DNA of 64,000 nucleotides from Hyphomicrobiales bacterium (GTDB lineage: Bacteria > Pseudomonadota > Alphaproteobacteria > Rhizobiales > Rhizobiaceae). Positions 32,542 through 45,700 of this stretch are shown piece after piece. The position numbers and the translations under genes were made by a program. The notes under the pieces are model-generated. The model had not been told where the DNA came from, made no database searches, and saw nothing but the letters and a program-made list of their open reading frames with translations. The stretch lies in the NCBI GenBank assembly GCA_017305935.1, contig JAFKJU010000007.1:186001-250000 (forward strand), read 5' to 3'. The number at the start of each line of letters is the position of its first letter. Within the stretch, counting starts at the first letter, position 1.

Positions 32542-33783
32542 TCAGCTTGCCGCGCGCACGTCAGGTTCATGCAATTCCCAGGGGAATTTCAGGCCCGTCG
32601 GATCGATCTGGATATGCTCCGCTGCGGTTATCATGTCCTCTACCAAAGCGAAAAGCTTTCCGGGAGTTTCGGCAATCTTGGTGTCGATGTGGACGCCATG
32701 GCTGGTAAATCCAGTTACGAAGATTGCTTTTTTTTCGCCTTCGTGGGCGAAGGTCGGTGTGAAATCTTTCAGATACCTGCCATTTTTCCAAGTGCGTAAC
32801 GCCGTACGATAGCCTTCGCAAGCAAGCGTAAAAGCTTCGAGATCATGATACTGACTTACGTCATGCATGCAGGCTTGGACGAAGTTTTTTTCCCAACCTT
32901 CATGTTTGAGTTTATACTTCTTCTTGAACCAGTTCTGCGCCTGGATGATGGTAGCAGGGGTTCCCAATATGCTCTTGAACGGAAAATCCCGAACATCGGT
33001 ATCGTTCTCGAAATCACGGCCGGCTTCTCCGATGAATTCGCGAATACGTTTCTTGTAGAGCTCGATCTTGCCGAGGCTGAACGAGTTGCTATCCGGGCAG
33101 CTACCCATGATCGAAAAAGGACGAACGCTGACCGCAAAATTGCGGCCGGAACAAATGACCTTGAAAGCGTTGTCGTAATCCACCACCGGATGCTCGAAGT
33201 ACCGCCCGCTGTACGTCTTCCTGATTCTCTCAAGCAAGACGCGGGAAATGGCGCTGTGATATATGGAAAAACCGGACGTCGGAACATGCGTCGCCTCATG
33301 CCAGTCGAACATGCGCCTGAAACAATCGGCCTTCGATACTTTTACGACATGGTCCTCTAGAGTAACATAGACATAGCTCTTTTCACCGCCTTCATGCGGC
33401 CAGCGATAATGCATCGTCATCCAGCCAAGCGCTTCAAGATCCGGTTCGACTTTGGTGATCGATTGCAAAAACGTGGCGAGCGAAGGGTCGACATAGTCGT
33501 CGTCGCCGATCACCACCACCCAATCTCCCGTAGTCGCTTCCACGGCGCGCTCCCAATTGTCGACCATGGAGAGAACCGTTTTTTCCGACGGAAGATAAAC
33601 GACCCGGCGGTCCTTGCGAAGAATATCCGCCACGAATCCATCCATGATCGTGGGATCATCGGAGTTATCCGCAAAGACAAACTCAACGTCGTCTATCATC
33701 GATGCCACAAGGGCTTCGATCGTCTTCTTGAAATATTTCTGGCGATTTCTCGAGGGCACGCAAATCGACAGCAAGGGCGCCAT
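32542..33783 (-). CDS. Family 2 glycosyltransferase
   Basis: A 413-aa GT-A enzyme. The N-terminus LLSICVPSRNRQKYFKKTIE and FADNSDDPTI form the nucleotide-sugar fold, and VVVIGDDDYVDPSL carries the metal-binding DDD at about residue 94. The second half is poorly conserved and probably sets acceptor specificity. Located with an FAD oxidoreductase and a sugar epimerase/dehydratase, it may add a sugar to a surface polysaccharide. Base composition is lower in GC than the neighbours, so recent acquisition is possible. Confidence 0.85.
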   Translation of the reverse strand: MAPLLSICVPSRNRQKYFKKTIEALVASMIDDVEFVFADNSDDPTIMDGFVADILRKDRRVVYLPSEKTVLSMVDNWERAVEATTGDWVVVIGDDDYVDPSLATFLQSITKVEPDLEALGWMTMHYRWPHEGGEKSYVYVTLEDHVVKVSKADCFRRMFDWHEATHVPTSGFSIYHSAISRVLLERIRKTYSGRYFEHPVVDYDNAFKVICSGRNFAVSVRPFSIMGSCPDSNSFSLGKIELYKKRIREFIGEAGRDFENDTDVRDFPFKSILGTPATIIQAQNWFKKKYKLKHEGWEKNFVQACMHDVSQYHDLEAFTLACEGYRTALRTWKNGRYLKDFTPTFAHEGEKKAIFVTGFTSHGVHIDTKIAETPGKLFALVEDMITAAEHIQIDPTGLKFPWELHEPDVRAAS

Positions 33784-33900
33784 CTCTCATCTCCGCAACT
33801 GGATGCCGTGGTTGAGGCGCACGGCATTTCTATCATCAGCCCTTACAGGCCGAAGCTGTTGTGAAACTGTCGAGGAATGAAGCCTGCTTGCGCCGCGCCG

Positions 33901-35028
33901 TCACCGTCCCTCATCGAAAAAACCCGCCAAAGAGACCACATGATCCGCCAGAGCCAGAGAACTCGTCAAACCCGGACTTTCAATGCCGAAAAGATTGATC
34001 AGGCCGGGCACACCGTGCTCGCTGGCATCGCTCACGCGAAAATCCGGCATCGCCTCATGCTCGACATGGATCTTCGGACGGATGCCGGCAAAATCCGGTT
34101 GCAGCGCATTGTCCGGGAGATCAGGCCAATAGCTGCGGATCGCCTCATAGAAACGCTTCGCACGACGATGGTCGACGGTAAAGTCCTCGTCGTCCTCGAC
34201 CCATTCGACGTCCGGACCGAATCTGCACCGGCCCTGAAAATCAAGTGTCGCATGGATGCCGAGACCGGCAGCCTCGGGAATAGGGTAAATCAGATGCTTG
34301 AAGGGCTGGCGCCCGACAAGACTGAAATAATTGCCCTTGGCATAGGACTGTCGAGGCACGAATGCGCTCGCCAGTCCTTGCGTCCGCGTCGCGATGCCGA
34401 TGGCGCCGTGACCGGCAGCGTTGATGACGACGGGCGCCGCAACCGCGATAGCAGCCCCGTCATCGGCCAGCACGTGCAGTTCGTTGCCCGTAGAAACGAT
34501 GGAACGAACGCAGGTGTTGTAGGCGATCATGCCGCCGGCATCCCGAACCTCTCCTTCCAGCGACGACAGGTAAGCAAAGGTATCGAGAATTCCGCTGTCG
34601 GGCGAGAGGAAGGCGGTGTGGTATAAGACTTCCGGCTCCATCTCCGTCATCTCATCCTGGGAGAGCCAGCGAAGACCCTCTACCCCATTCTCCTGCGCCT
34701 TGGCGTAGAGTGCCATCAGTTTGGTCGATTGCTGGAGCGAAGTGGCGACGACGATCTTTCCGCATCGATCGGTTGGTATGCCCCGACTTTCGCAATAACG
34801 ATACAGCAAATCCTTGCCGAGCAGGCAGAGGCGGTGCTTCAGCGAGCCTGTCGGATAATAGAGGGCGGCATGGATAACGCCCGAATTTCGCGACGACGTC
34901 GCCGTGCCGAACGTTTTTTCTTTTTCGATCACCAGCGTTTCCAGGCCGAACAAAGCCATTCGCCTGGCGATGGCGAGACCGACGACGCCAGCGCCAATCA
35001 CGATGGCGTCGACACGAAATTCCGTCAT
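33901..35028 (-). CDS. FAD-dependent oxidoreductase, L-2-hydroxyglutarate oxidase-like
   Basis: A 375-aa flavoprotein of the DAO/LhgO family. VDAIVIGAGVVGLAIARRMA near residue 7 is the FAD-binding Rossmann motif, TATSSRNSGVIHAALYYPTG (about 43) is the conserved active-site/FAD block of L-2-hydroxyglutarate dehydrogenases, and GIRPKIHV is near the C-terminus. E. coli LhgO is about 422 aa. The enzyme would oxidise L-2-hydroxyglutarate or a related hydroxyacid; substrate not proven. Divergent from the epimerase gene at 35208. Confidence 0.85.
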   Translation of the reverse strand: MTEFRVDAIVIGAGVVGLAIARRMALFGLETLVIEKEKTFGTATSSRNSGVIHAALYYPTGSLKHRLCLLGKDLLYRYCESRGIPTDRCGKIVVATSLQQSTKLMALYAKAQENGVEGLRWLSQDEMTEMEPEVLYHTAFLSPDSGILDTFAYLSSLEGEVRDAGGMIAYNTCVRSIVSTGNELHVLADDGAAIAVAAPVVINAAGHGAIGIATRTQGLASAFVPRQSYAKGNYFSLVGRQPFKHLIYPIPEAAGLGIHATLDFQGRCRFGPDVEWVEDDEDFTVDHRRAKRFYEAIRSYWPDLPDNALQPDFAGIRPKIHVEHEAMPDFRVSDASEHGVPGLINLFGIESPGLTSSLALADHVVSLAGFFDEGR

Positions 35029-35207
35029 GAGGGATTCTCGACCATCATCATATCGATTCGTATTTTATAACGGCTGTTTCCATGCCGTCCAACGCAGTTT
35101 CGGGAACCGGCGCGCGGAAGGCTCAGGCAAGCTTTGCGCGTTATGAAGGCGAAACACCGCTGGTTTCAGCAAAAACTTACACGCCAGTCAGATGGAGGCA
35201 TGGTTTC

Positions 35208-36269
35208 GTGCGCGTGCTCATTACAGGGAATATGGGTTATATAGGCCCCGTACTGGCGCGGTTTCTGCGTCAGGAAGACCCCACCATCGAGATCATCGGA
35301 TATGACTCGGCTTTCTTCGGTCATCTGCTGACCGGCGCCGAGACCATGCCGGAAATATTGATCGACCGCCAATATTACGGCGACATTCGCGAATTCCCCG
35401 CCGAAATCCTGGAAGGCGTCGACGCCGTTGTCCATCTGGCGGCGATTTCGAACGATCCGATGGGAAATAAATTCGAAGAAGTGACGAGTGAAATCAATCA
35501 GATGGCCAGCGTGCGCGTTGCACAACTGGCGGCACAGGCGGGCGTCAGCCGTTTCGTCTTCGCCTCCAGTTGCAGCATGTACGGCTTTGCGGAAGGCGGC
35601 GCCAGAACAGAGGCCGATCCAACCAATCCGTTGACGGCTTATGCACGCTCGAAAATCGGTACGGAAGAAGCGCTGCGCCGGGCCGATCTCGGCGATATGA
35701 CAGTGACCTGCCTGCGTTTCGCGACGGCTTGCGGACGGTCGGATCGCCTGAGACTCGATCTTGTCCTCAACGATTTCGTAGCCTGCGCGATTTCGACGGG
35801 TGAAATCACCGTGCTGAGCGACGGCACGCCCTGGCGGCCTCTCATCGACGTGGAAGACATGTCGCGGGCGATCTCCTGGGCCATCCATCGCACGGAAGCA
35901 ACTGGCGGAAGCTTCCTCGCGGTCAACACCGGCCGCAACGACGCAAATTATCAGGTGAAGGAACTGGCGGAAGCCGTTGCCCGGCATGTGCCAGGAACGA
36001 AGGTTTCCATCAATCTCGACGCACCGCCGGACAGGCGTTCCTACAAGGTCGATTTCACTCTTTTCGAAACTTTGGCGCCGAATCACCTGCCACAGATTTC
36101 CTTGAATGAATCCATCATTCGCCTGCGCGAATGCCTGACACAGGCCGGCTTTGTGGATGGCGATTTCCGCAATTCCCAACTGATGCGCTTGAAAACGCTG
36201 GAATGGCACCTGAAAAACGAAAGGCTGGATGAAAGCCTGCGATGGAAAAACCGCAAGTCAGCGGCATAA
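35208..36269 (+). CDS. NAD-dependent epimerase/dehydratase
   Basis: A 353-aa extended short-chain dehydrogenase. The N-terminal VLITGNMGYIGPVLARFL contains G-x-x-G-x-x-G, HLAAISNDP follows at about residue 80, SSCSMYG gives the catalytic Ser region, and YARSK the Tyr-x3-Lys pair. GTG at 35208 is chosen since GGAGG lies 9 nt upstream and the Rossmann fold begins there; the frame is open earlier without conserved sequence. It likely modifies a nucleotide sugar for the nearby glycosyltransferase. Confidence 0.87.
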   Translation: MRVLITGNMGYIGPVLARFLRQEDPTIEIIGYDSAFFGHLLTGAETMPEILIDRQYYGDIREFPAEILEGVDAVVHLAAISNDPMGNKFEEVTSEINQMASVRVAQLAAQAGVSRFVFASSCSMYGFAEGGARTEADPTNPLTAYARSKIGTEEALRRADLGDMTVTCLRFATACGRSDRLRLDLVLNDFVACAISTGEITVLSDGTPWRPLIDVEDMSRAISWAIHRTEATGGSFLAVNTGRNDANYQVKELAEAVARHVPGTKVSINLDAPPDRRSYKVDFTLFETLAPNHLPQISLNESIIRLRECLTQAGFVDGDFRNSQLMRLKTLEWHLKNERLDESLRWKNRKSAA

Positions 36270-36323
36270 AATCAGAAGCACCAGCCACCAAACGAGGCTT
36301 CGAGACCAGAGGCTTTCGGAACG

Positions 36324-36398
36324 TGGCTGGGGCGCCAGGATTCGAACCTGGGAATGCCGGTACCAAAAACCGGTGCCTTACCGCTTGGCGACGCCCCA
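36324..36398 (-). tRNA. tRNA-Gln (anticodon TTG)
   Basis: A 75-nt reverse-strand cloverleaf with acceptor TGGGGCG/CGCCCCA, anticodon arm CCGGT-TTTTGGT-ACCGG giving anticodon TTG (reads CAA), T-arm with GGTTCGAATCC, and an encoded CCA end. It lies 54 bp after the epimerase stop. Confidence 0.95.
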
Positions 36399-36592
36399 CC
36401 AGGGCGAGGCGCGAAGCGCGTCGCCGAGACGGCGCCTGATTAGCAAAGCTTAAGGGCATCGACAATCACTAACTTGAGCCATGGTGCAGTTTTCTGCGCG
36501 AAAGCTTGCGTGGTCGCGCCCGGCAAATCCGATTTAAGGGATTATGCGGCGGGGCCGAACATGCTAGCAAGGACGCGACAGAGGAGACCGCC

Positions 36593-36889
36593 ATGAGCCA
36601 GTTCCGCGCCAGACCGCCCGCCATTCCCACGACCCTGCTCGACGACGACGTCGTGCGAATCATCCGCTGGGATTTCGAGCCGGGCGCCGATACCGGCCAT
36701 CATGTCCATGGCCTGGGCTATGTCGTCGTGCCGATGACCGATTGTCATTTCCTGATCGAGGAGGAAGGCGGCAGCCGCCGAGTCGAGGTTTCCAAGGGCA
36801 TGCCCTATCGCCGCGAGGCCGGCGTCACCCACAATGTCGTCAATGGCGGCACGGAATTCATGTCGTTCATCGAGATCGAATACAAGTGA
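36593..36889 (+). CDS. Cupin-domain protein
   Basis: A 98-aa single-cupin protein. WDFEPGADTGHHVHGLGYVV contains the metal-binding histidines of cupin motif 1, and YRREAGVTHNVVNGGTEFMS is motif 2. The ATG at 36593 is supported by GGAG upstream; the frame is open earlier. Its stop overlaps the GTG start of the next gene, so the pair is translationally coupled. Substrate unknown. Confidence 0.85.
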   Translation: MSQFRARPPAIPTTLLDDDVVRIIRWDFEPGADTGHHVHGLGYVVVPMTDCHFLIEEEGGSRRVEVSKGMPYRREAGVTHNVVNGGTEFMSFIEIEYK

Positions 36890-37806
36890 GGGATGCAGCG
36901 CCGCCGCCCTTCGATACCAGCTTCGAACCGGCCTACGGCACCGCCGTGCCGGTGGCGCCGGGGGTGCAGCGGCTGACGGTCAACAATCCCAGCCCCTTCA
37001 CCTTCCACGGCACCAACAGCTATATCGTCGGCGACCGCTCGGTCGCGGTCATCGATCCCGGCCCCGAGGACGAGGCGCATTTCGCAGCCCTGATGGCGGC
37101 GCTGGAAGGCCGCGAGGTCACCCATATCGCCGTCAGCCACACCCATCGCGACCACTCGCCGCTGACCCGGCGGCTGAAGGAGGCGACCGGCGCCATCGTC
37201 GTCGCCGAGGGGCCGCATCGGGCCGCCCGGCCGCTGCATGCCGGCGAGACCAACCCCTTCGCCGAAAGCGCCGACAGCGAATTCCGGCCGGACATCATGC
37301 TTGGCGAGGGCGACCGTGTCGAGGGCGACGGCTGGACGCTGGCCGCCGTGCTCACCCCCGGCCACACCGCCAACCACGCCGCCTTCGCGCTTGATGGCAC
37401 CGGCATCCTGTTTTCCGCCGATCACGTCATGGCCTGGGCGACCTCGATCGTCGCGCCGCCGGACGGCGCCATGAGCGACTACATGGCCTCGCTCGACAAA
37501 CTGCTTCAGCGCGACGACCGCATCTTCTTTCCCGGTCATGGCGGCCCGGTCACCGATCCGCCGGCCTTCCTCAGGGCACTGCGCACCCACCGCCGCATGC
37601 GCGAACGCGCCGTGCTGGAGCGGATCAAGGCCGGGGACCGGCACATCGCCGATATGGTGAAGGCCATCTATCGCGAGACCGATCCGCGCCTGCATGGAGC
37701 GGCGGGGCTTTCGGTTCTCGCCCATATCGAGGATCTGCTCGAAAAGGGTCTGATCGCGACCGAGGGTTATCCCTCGCTTGCAGCGGCATACGAACTGGCC
37801 GGTTGA
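36886..37806 (+). CDS. Metallo-beta-lactamase-fold hydrolase (LACTB2-like)
   Basis: A 306-aa MBL-fold protein. The zinc motif is SHTHRDHSP (H-x-H-x-D-H), with TPGHTANHAAF and FFPGHGGPV supplying further ligands. The C-terminal winged-helix-like segment (HRRMRERAVLERIKAGDRHI) is typical of LACTB2-type proteins, whose eukaryotic member is an RNase, while bacterial members are mostly uncharacterised. GTG at 36886 overlaps the cupin stop as GTGA. Probably an operon with the cupin gene. Confidence 0.88.
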   Translation: MRDAAPPPFDTSFEPAYGTAVPVAPGVQRLTVNNPSPFTFHGTNSYIVGDRSVAVIDPGPEDEAHFAALMAALEGREVTHIAVSHTHRDHSPLTRRLKEATGAIVVAEGPHRAARPLHAGETNPFAESADSEFRPDIMLGEGDRVEGDGWTLAAVLTPGHTANHAAFALDGTGILFSADHVMAWATSIVAPPDGAMSDYMASLDKLLQRDDRIFFPGHGGPVTDPPAFLRALRTHRRMRERAVLERIKAGDRHIADMVKAIYRETDPRLHGAAGLSVLAHIEDLLEKGLIATEGYPSLAAAYELAG

Positions 37807-37971
37807 GCCGGCGTGAGCCCGTTTGCAAAGTCATCAGCCGGACCACGTCCAGCAGGATAGCGAGGACTTCGCCCATGGCACGTCTCCCTTGACTTGTGGA
37901 TGACCAATTGTGCGCCGTCTTGCCCTGCGGCCTCAAACGAGTTTATCGTCGGCTTCGATTGACTTGAGGTT

Positions 37972-38874
37972 ATGCCAATGAAACGCGGACGCCTGCCGCT
38001 GACGGCCCTGCGCAGCTTCGAGGCCGCCGGCCGGCTGGAAAGCATCACGCTTGCCGCCGAGGAGCTTTTCGTGTCGCAGGCGGCGGTCAGCCGGCAGATC
38101 CGCGGGCTGGAAGATCAACTCGGCAAGGCCCTGTTCGAGCGCCATCACCGCGCGATCAAACTGACGCCGGCCGGCCGCGACCTGCTCGACGTGCTCGTCG
38201 CCTGTTTCGACCGGATGGAAGGCGCGGTGCAGGCGGCGGCGCTGACGCCGATGACGCGGGCGCTGGTGCGCATCAGCGTCGAGCCTTCCTTTGCCGCCGG
38301 GCGGCTGCTGCCGGCGCTGCCGCAATTCAATGCGCAGCACCCCGATATCGACGTGCAGGTCGACTCCGATCCGCGCCTCGTCAGCTTTCGCGGCAACGGG
38401 CCGGTACTGGCGGTGCGCTATGCGCCGGCGGCGCGGAACTGGCCGAAAACGCAGGCGCGACTGCTTTACGAATGCGAGATGGCGGTGGTCGCCGCGCCCT
38501 CCCTGCTGGCCGAACAGGGAATGCCGCGAGAACCCGCCGAGTTGCTCGATCTTCCGCTGGTGCATGAGGAAAACCGCGACCTGTGGAAGCGCTGGCTGGC
38601 GGCGGCGGGCCTTCCGGATACGGGCAGCGAACGCGGCCCGATCTTCGACGATGCCGCGCTCGTGCTGCAATCGGCGCTGCGCGGCCAGGGCGTCGCGATC
38701 GTCGATCTCACCATGGCGCGGGAAGATCTCCTGACCGGCCGGATCGTGCGGCTTTTCGAGCCGGTGCTGGTCCACGGCGCCTATTTTCTCGTCGCCGGCG
38801 ATTTCCAGCGGCTGGCGCCGGCGGCGCGGCAACTGGCCGACTGGCTCTCCACAGCCTTCGCCGCAAGCCCATAG
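37972..38874 (+). CDS. LysR-family transcriptional regulator (GcvA-like)
   Basis: A 300-aa LysR regulator. The winged HTH covers residues about 9-65 (LTALRSFEAAGRLESITLAA, EELFVSQAAVSRQIRGLEDQ) and the effector domain follows. The sequence pattern is of the GcvA group that includes AmpR-like regulators. GAGG lies 3-6 nt before the ATG at 37972. The adjacent MBL-fold gene ends 166 bp upstream in the same direction, so no divergent target is obvious. Confidence 0.88.
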   Translation: MPMKRGRLPLTALRSFEAAGRLESITLAAEELFVSQAAVSRQIRGLEDQLGKALFERHHRAIKLTPAGRDLLDVLVACFDRMEGAVQAAALTPMTRALVRISVEPSFAAGRLLPALPQFNAQHPDIDVQVDSDPRLVSFRGNGPVLAVRYAPAARNWPKTQARLLYECEMAVVAAPSLLAEQGMPREPAELLDLPLVHEENRDLWKRWLAAAGLPDTGSERGPIFDDAALVLQSALRGQGVAIVDLTMAREDLLTGRIVRLFEPVLVHGAYFLVAGDFQRLAPAARQLADWLSTAFAASP

Positions 38875-38922
38875 GGCATATCCGGGCGCAAACCACTTTA
38901 CATTTTGCTGGAATGCCGGATT

Positions 38923-39834
38923 TCAACCGCCGGAAAGCCCCAAAAGCTCCGAGTCCAGCGCCTTGAGGTAATCGTCGGCGACGGTGGCGCCGTAGCCGAG
39001 GTCGTGCTGGCCGTAGCGAGAGACGACGCGGATATCGACCAGCGTCGTCTCAGCCTCCTCGCGCAGGCGAATAACGACATCCGAGGGGAAACCGAGGATC
39101 AGCGAGCGGGTTTCGCCCTGCAGCAGCACATCGCCCTGCTGGCCGATCAGCGGCAGGTCGGAGGCAATGTTGGGGCGCGGCAACGGCACGGGAACGTTGT
39201 CCAGCGTATCCGGCACGGCCTCCTCTTCCGCGCCCGCCGGCTTGGCCGGCAGGTCGGCGATATCGGCCTCGGTCTTTTCCAGCCCGTCGCCATGACGGAT
39301 TTTTATGCGGCTCTGGGCATTGACCTTTTCCACAGCCTCGAAGACCCGGTCGAGCGCGCCGTTGTAGCGGCGCCCGATCAGGCCGGGATAGGCCGACAAT
39401 TGCTGCAACCGGTCGCTGTCGGTAATGATGGCGTTGCGCGGTAGCCAGATCTGGTCGGCCTTGACGGAGTCGAGGAAGGGCGGCGGATCGCCGATATCGG
39501 TTGTTATGTCGTAGATCGGCGGATAGCGAAAATAGTCGTAAGCGCCCCAGGCGACAAGCGCGATCGGCGCCAGTGCATAGAACAGCCCGGCCGTCGCCGC
39601 CCCGCCGCCACGCGCCGCCACCTGCCACAGGCTGTTGAGGCCAATCAAAGCCAACAGCACAGCCAGCAGCGCGAAGCCGGCGGAGAACAGCACCAGCGCC
39701 ACACAATAGGGCGTCGGCATCAGCGAAAAGCGATGGGCGGCCAGCACGACCACGAACAGCAGCAGCGAAAACTGGCCGATCCGTCTGGAAAAATGGGCCG
39801 CATGCGAAACCGGCCGGTCGTAACGAATGGTCAT
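38923..39834 (-). CDS. DUF1499 membrane protein
   Basis: A 303-aa protein with three N-terminal membrane segments (FSLLLFVVVLAAHRF, VALVLFSAGFALLAVLLALI, GLFYALAPIALVAWGAYDYF) and a C-terminal DUF1499 domain (YDITTDIGDPPPFLD ... RLREEAETTLVDIRVVSRYG). A Pro-rich insertion near residue 205 separates halves of the domain. Proteins of this family are common in alphaproteobacteria; no activity is established. Confidence 0.8.
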   Translation of the reverse strand: MTIRYDRPVSHAAHFSRRIGQFSLLLFVVVLAAHRFSLMPTPYCVALVLFSAGFALLAVLLALIGLNSLWQVAARGGGAATAGLFYALAPIALVAWGAYDYFRYPPIYDITTDIGDPPPFLDSVKADQIWLPRNAIITDSDRLQQLSAYPGLIGRRYNGALDRVFEAVEKVNAQSRIKIRHGDGLEKTEADIADLPAKPAGAEEEAVPDTLDNVPVPLPRPNIASDLPLIGQQGDVLLQGETRSLILGFPSDVVIRLREEAETTLVDIRVVSRYGQHDLGYGATVADDYLKALDSELLGLSGG

Positions 39835-39944
39835 CGGTCAGCTATCCGGGGCAAGCGGCGAATCCGGTCGACAGGACGTTCACACGATCTGTAACCCCTT
39901 GCCCCGGTTGAGACAAGCAAGCGTTTTGCCGCTGCCCTCACCCC

Positions 39945-42617
<2,673 letters not shown>

Positions 42618-42738
42618 GCTGTTCCCACCCTCGAGGTTCCCTCGCCTCGCGCATGACACTACGCCAGATGGAACCCGATGAAAATTGCAAATTGCCATCT
42701 ATTTTTGCATTGCACAATGAATGCAGGCTGAACAAAAT

Positions 42739-45700
42739 TCAGACGACGTCGAGCAGGCGTTCGGCGGCTTGCAGGTCGACGGAAACGAGCTGCGAGACGC
42801 CTTGCTCGACCATGGTGACGCCGAAGAGGCGGTTCATGCGCGACATGGTGATCGGGTTGTGGGTAATGATCACGAAACGCGTCTGCGTGGAGGCGGCCAT
42901 TTCGTCCATCAGGTTGCAATAGCGCTCGACATTGTGGTCGTCGAGCGGCGCATCGACCTCGTCGAGCACGCAGATCGGCGCGGGATTGGTGAGGAAGACG
43001 GCGAAGATCAGCGCCATCGCGGTCAACGCCTGCTCGCCGCCGGAGAGCAGCGTCATGGTCTGCGGCTTCTTGCCCGGCGGGCGGGCCAGCACTTCGAGGC
43101 CGGCTTCCAGCGGATCCTCGGATTCGATCAATTGCAATTCCGCCGTGCCGCCGCCGAAGAGATGGGTGAACAGGCGCTGGAATTGTTCGTTGACGACGTC
43201 GAAGGCGGCGAGCAGGCGCTCGCGGCCCTCGCGGTTCAGGCTCTGGATGGCGGCGCGCAGCTTGCGGATGGCGTCGATGATGTCGTTGCGCTCGGCGACG
43301 AGGCCGGTCAGCTTGTCGGAAAGCTCCTTCTGCTCCTCGTCGGCGCGCAGGTTGACGGCGCCGAGGCGCTCGCGCTCCATGCGCAACCGGTCGAGATCGC
43401 GCTCGACGCTGCGCAGCTCCGGCAGGGCCTCGCCGGGCGCGAGGCCGGTGAGGCGCATCGCCTCATGCGGGGCGACGCCCAGCGAATCGCGGATGCGGGT
43501 TTCCGTCTCGATGCGGCGCTCGCGGGCCGAGACCAGACGTTCCTCGATGCGGCCGCGCTGCTCGCGGCTTTCGGCCAGTTCGGCAAGCGCGGTGGTGGCG
43601 AGGCGGTCGGCGTCGCGCTGGCGGGTTTCCGCCTCGGCCAGATGATCGGCGGCGGATTTGCGGGCTTCCTCGGCCTTGGCGAGTTCGCGCGTCAGGGCGT
43701 AGCGGCGTTCCTCGAATTCGTCGGGGGCCTCGTCCAGCAGGGCAAATTCCTCGCGCGCTTCTTCCTCGCGTTCGCGCAAGGTGGCGATCTGGGCTTGCGC
43801 GCCCTGCGCCCGCACCTGCCAGTTCACGCGCTCCTGGCCGATGGCCAGCAGGCGGCGCTGGCGGGCTTCGTTTTCGCGCGCCAGACCTTCGTGGCGGGCA
43901 CGCGCTTCGGCGGCGGCACCGCGATCGGCGGCGACGGTCGCCTGCGCTTCGCGGAGGGAAAGGTCGAGTTCGGTGAGGTCGGGGGCGTCCTCCAGCTCGA
44001 TGCGCAGGGTTTCCTCCTGCACCAGCAGATCCTCGATCTGGCCGGCGATCTGGCTGGCGGATTCGGTGACCACGTCGCGGCGGCGCAGCAGGTCTCCGGC
44101 GGCGCGGTCGGCCTGGGCCAGCGCGTCGCGGGCTTCGGAGAGATGGCGCACGGCGAGACGGGCGATGTCGCGGGCCTCGGAGAGTTTTTGCTCGGCGGCG
44201 CGGATCGCCTCGCCGGCCGCCTGCAACCGCCCCTCGGCGTCTTCCAAAGCAATAGAGGCCTCATCGATTTCGGCGGTGAGCTCGGTCAGGCGGTTTTTCT
44301 GGGCAAGGCGCAGCGCCGCAGCGCTCGGCGCTTCCGAGCCGGCGACATGGCCGTCCCAGCGGAACACCGCGCCGTCCTTCGTCACCAGCCGCTGGCCGGG
44401 TTTCAGCGCCGCCATCAGTTTTGGCGCGTCGTCACTGGAGACGAGACCGATCTGGTTCAGGCGGCGGGCAAGCTCGGCGGGGGCGTGGACATGGGACGAC
44501 AGCGGCTCGACGCCGGCCGGCAAGGACGGATCGCCCGAGATATCGCCGTTCAGCGTCCAATAGGCGGGTGCAGCCGGATCGAGGGCGCTGTCCAGATCCT
44601 CGCCGAGGACGGCGCCCAGCGCCGTCTCGTAACCACGCTCGACGCTCAATTGCTCGGCAACAGCGGCGAAACGGCCGGCGGAGGCCCCCGCGCTAAGCAT
44701 CTTCTCGATGGTGCGGGCCTCGGTGGTCAGGCCGTTGAGGCGGGCGCGGGCGGCTTCGACCGGGGTGCGAGCCAGTGTTTCCGACTGGCGGGCGGCGGCG
44801 ACATCGCCCTCAGCCGATTCGACGGCGATCTGGCCGTCCTCGACGGCGATTTCGGCCGCTTCGACCACGACGCGTTTTTCCTCCGGATCGGGCAAGGCGG
44901 CGAGCTTTGCCTCCAGCGTGGCGATTTCGCCGGCCGCCTCCATGGCCTGACGCTCCAGCCGCATCTTGCGGTCGGTGAGATCGCGCAGGGTGCGTTCGAT
45001 CTGGGTGCGGGCGGCGGCGGCCTCGGCGCGGGCGGCGGTGAGGCTGGAAAAAGCGCGTTCGCTTTCGGTGAGACGCGCGGCGGCCTCCTCGAAGGCGGCG
45101 CGCAGATCGTCGGCATGGCTGCCGGCATCGCCAAGCAGTTCGGACAACTCCTCTTCCTCGGCGGCGAGGCGAGCCAAAATTTCGGCGTTTTCCGCCACCA
45201 GCCGTTCCTCGCGGCGGATATCCTCGCCGAGCTGGGCAAGACGGCGGGTCAGTTCGTCGCGACGGCGAAGCGCGCGACTGGCTTCCTCATCGAGTTGCGC
45301 GCGGGCGATCTGCAGACGTTGCAGGGCGGCGGCGGCGCGGGCCTCGGCCTCGCGCAGTTCCGGCATTTTCAGGCTGGCGACGGCCTGCTGCTTGGCGGCC
45401 TCCATCTGCGCCTGCGCCTTTTCGGCGACGCGCATCGTCGCCTGGTTGAGGCCGCTGTCGGCCTCGCCCTCGGCCTCCTTGGCCTCGACCCAGCGGATAT
45501 GCAGCAGCATCGCCTCACGGGCGCGGATATCGGCCGACAGCGCCTTGAAGCGGTTCGCCTGGCGCGCCTGTCGCTTCAGGCTTTCGATCTGGCTGTCGAG
45601 TTGCGAGGTGATGTCGTCGAGGCGTTCGAGATTGGTTTCGGCGGCGCGCAGGCGCAGTTCCGCCTCATGCCGGCGCGAATGCAGGCCGGAAATACCGGCG

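Noticed and set aside
37625-37883. Short reverse frame starting MGEVLAILLDVVRLM
   Set aside because: A ribosome-like site precedes it, but the frame soon runs antisense into the MBL-fold gene and loses protein-like composition; at most a remnant.
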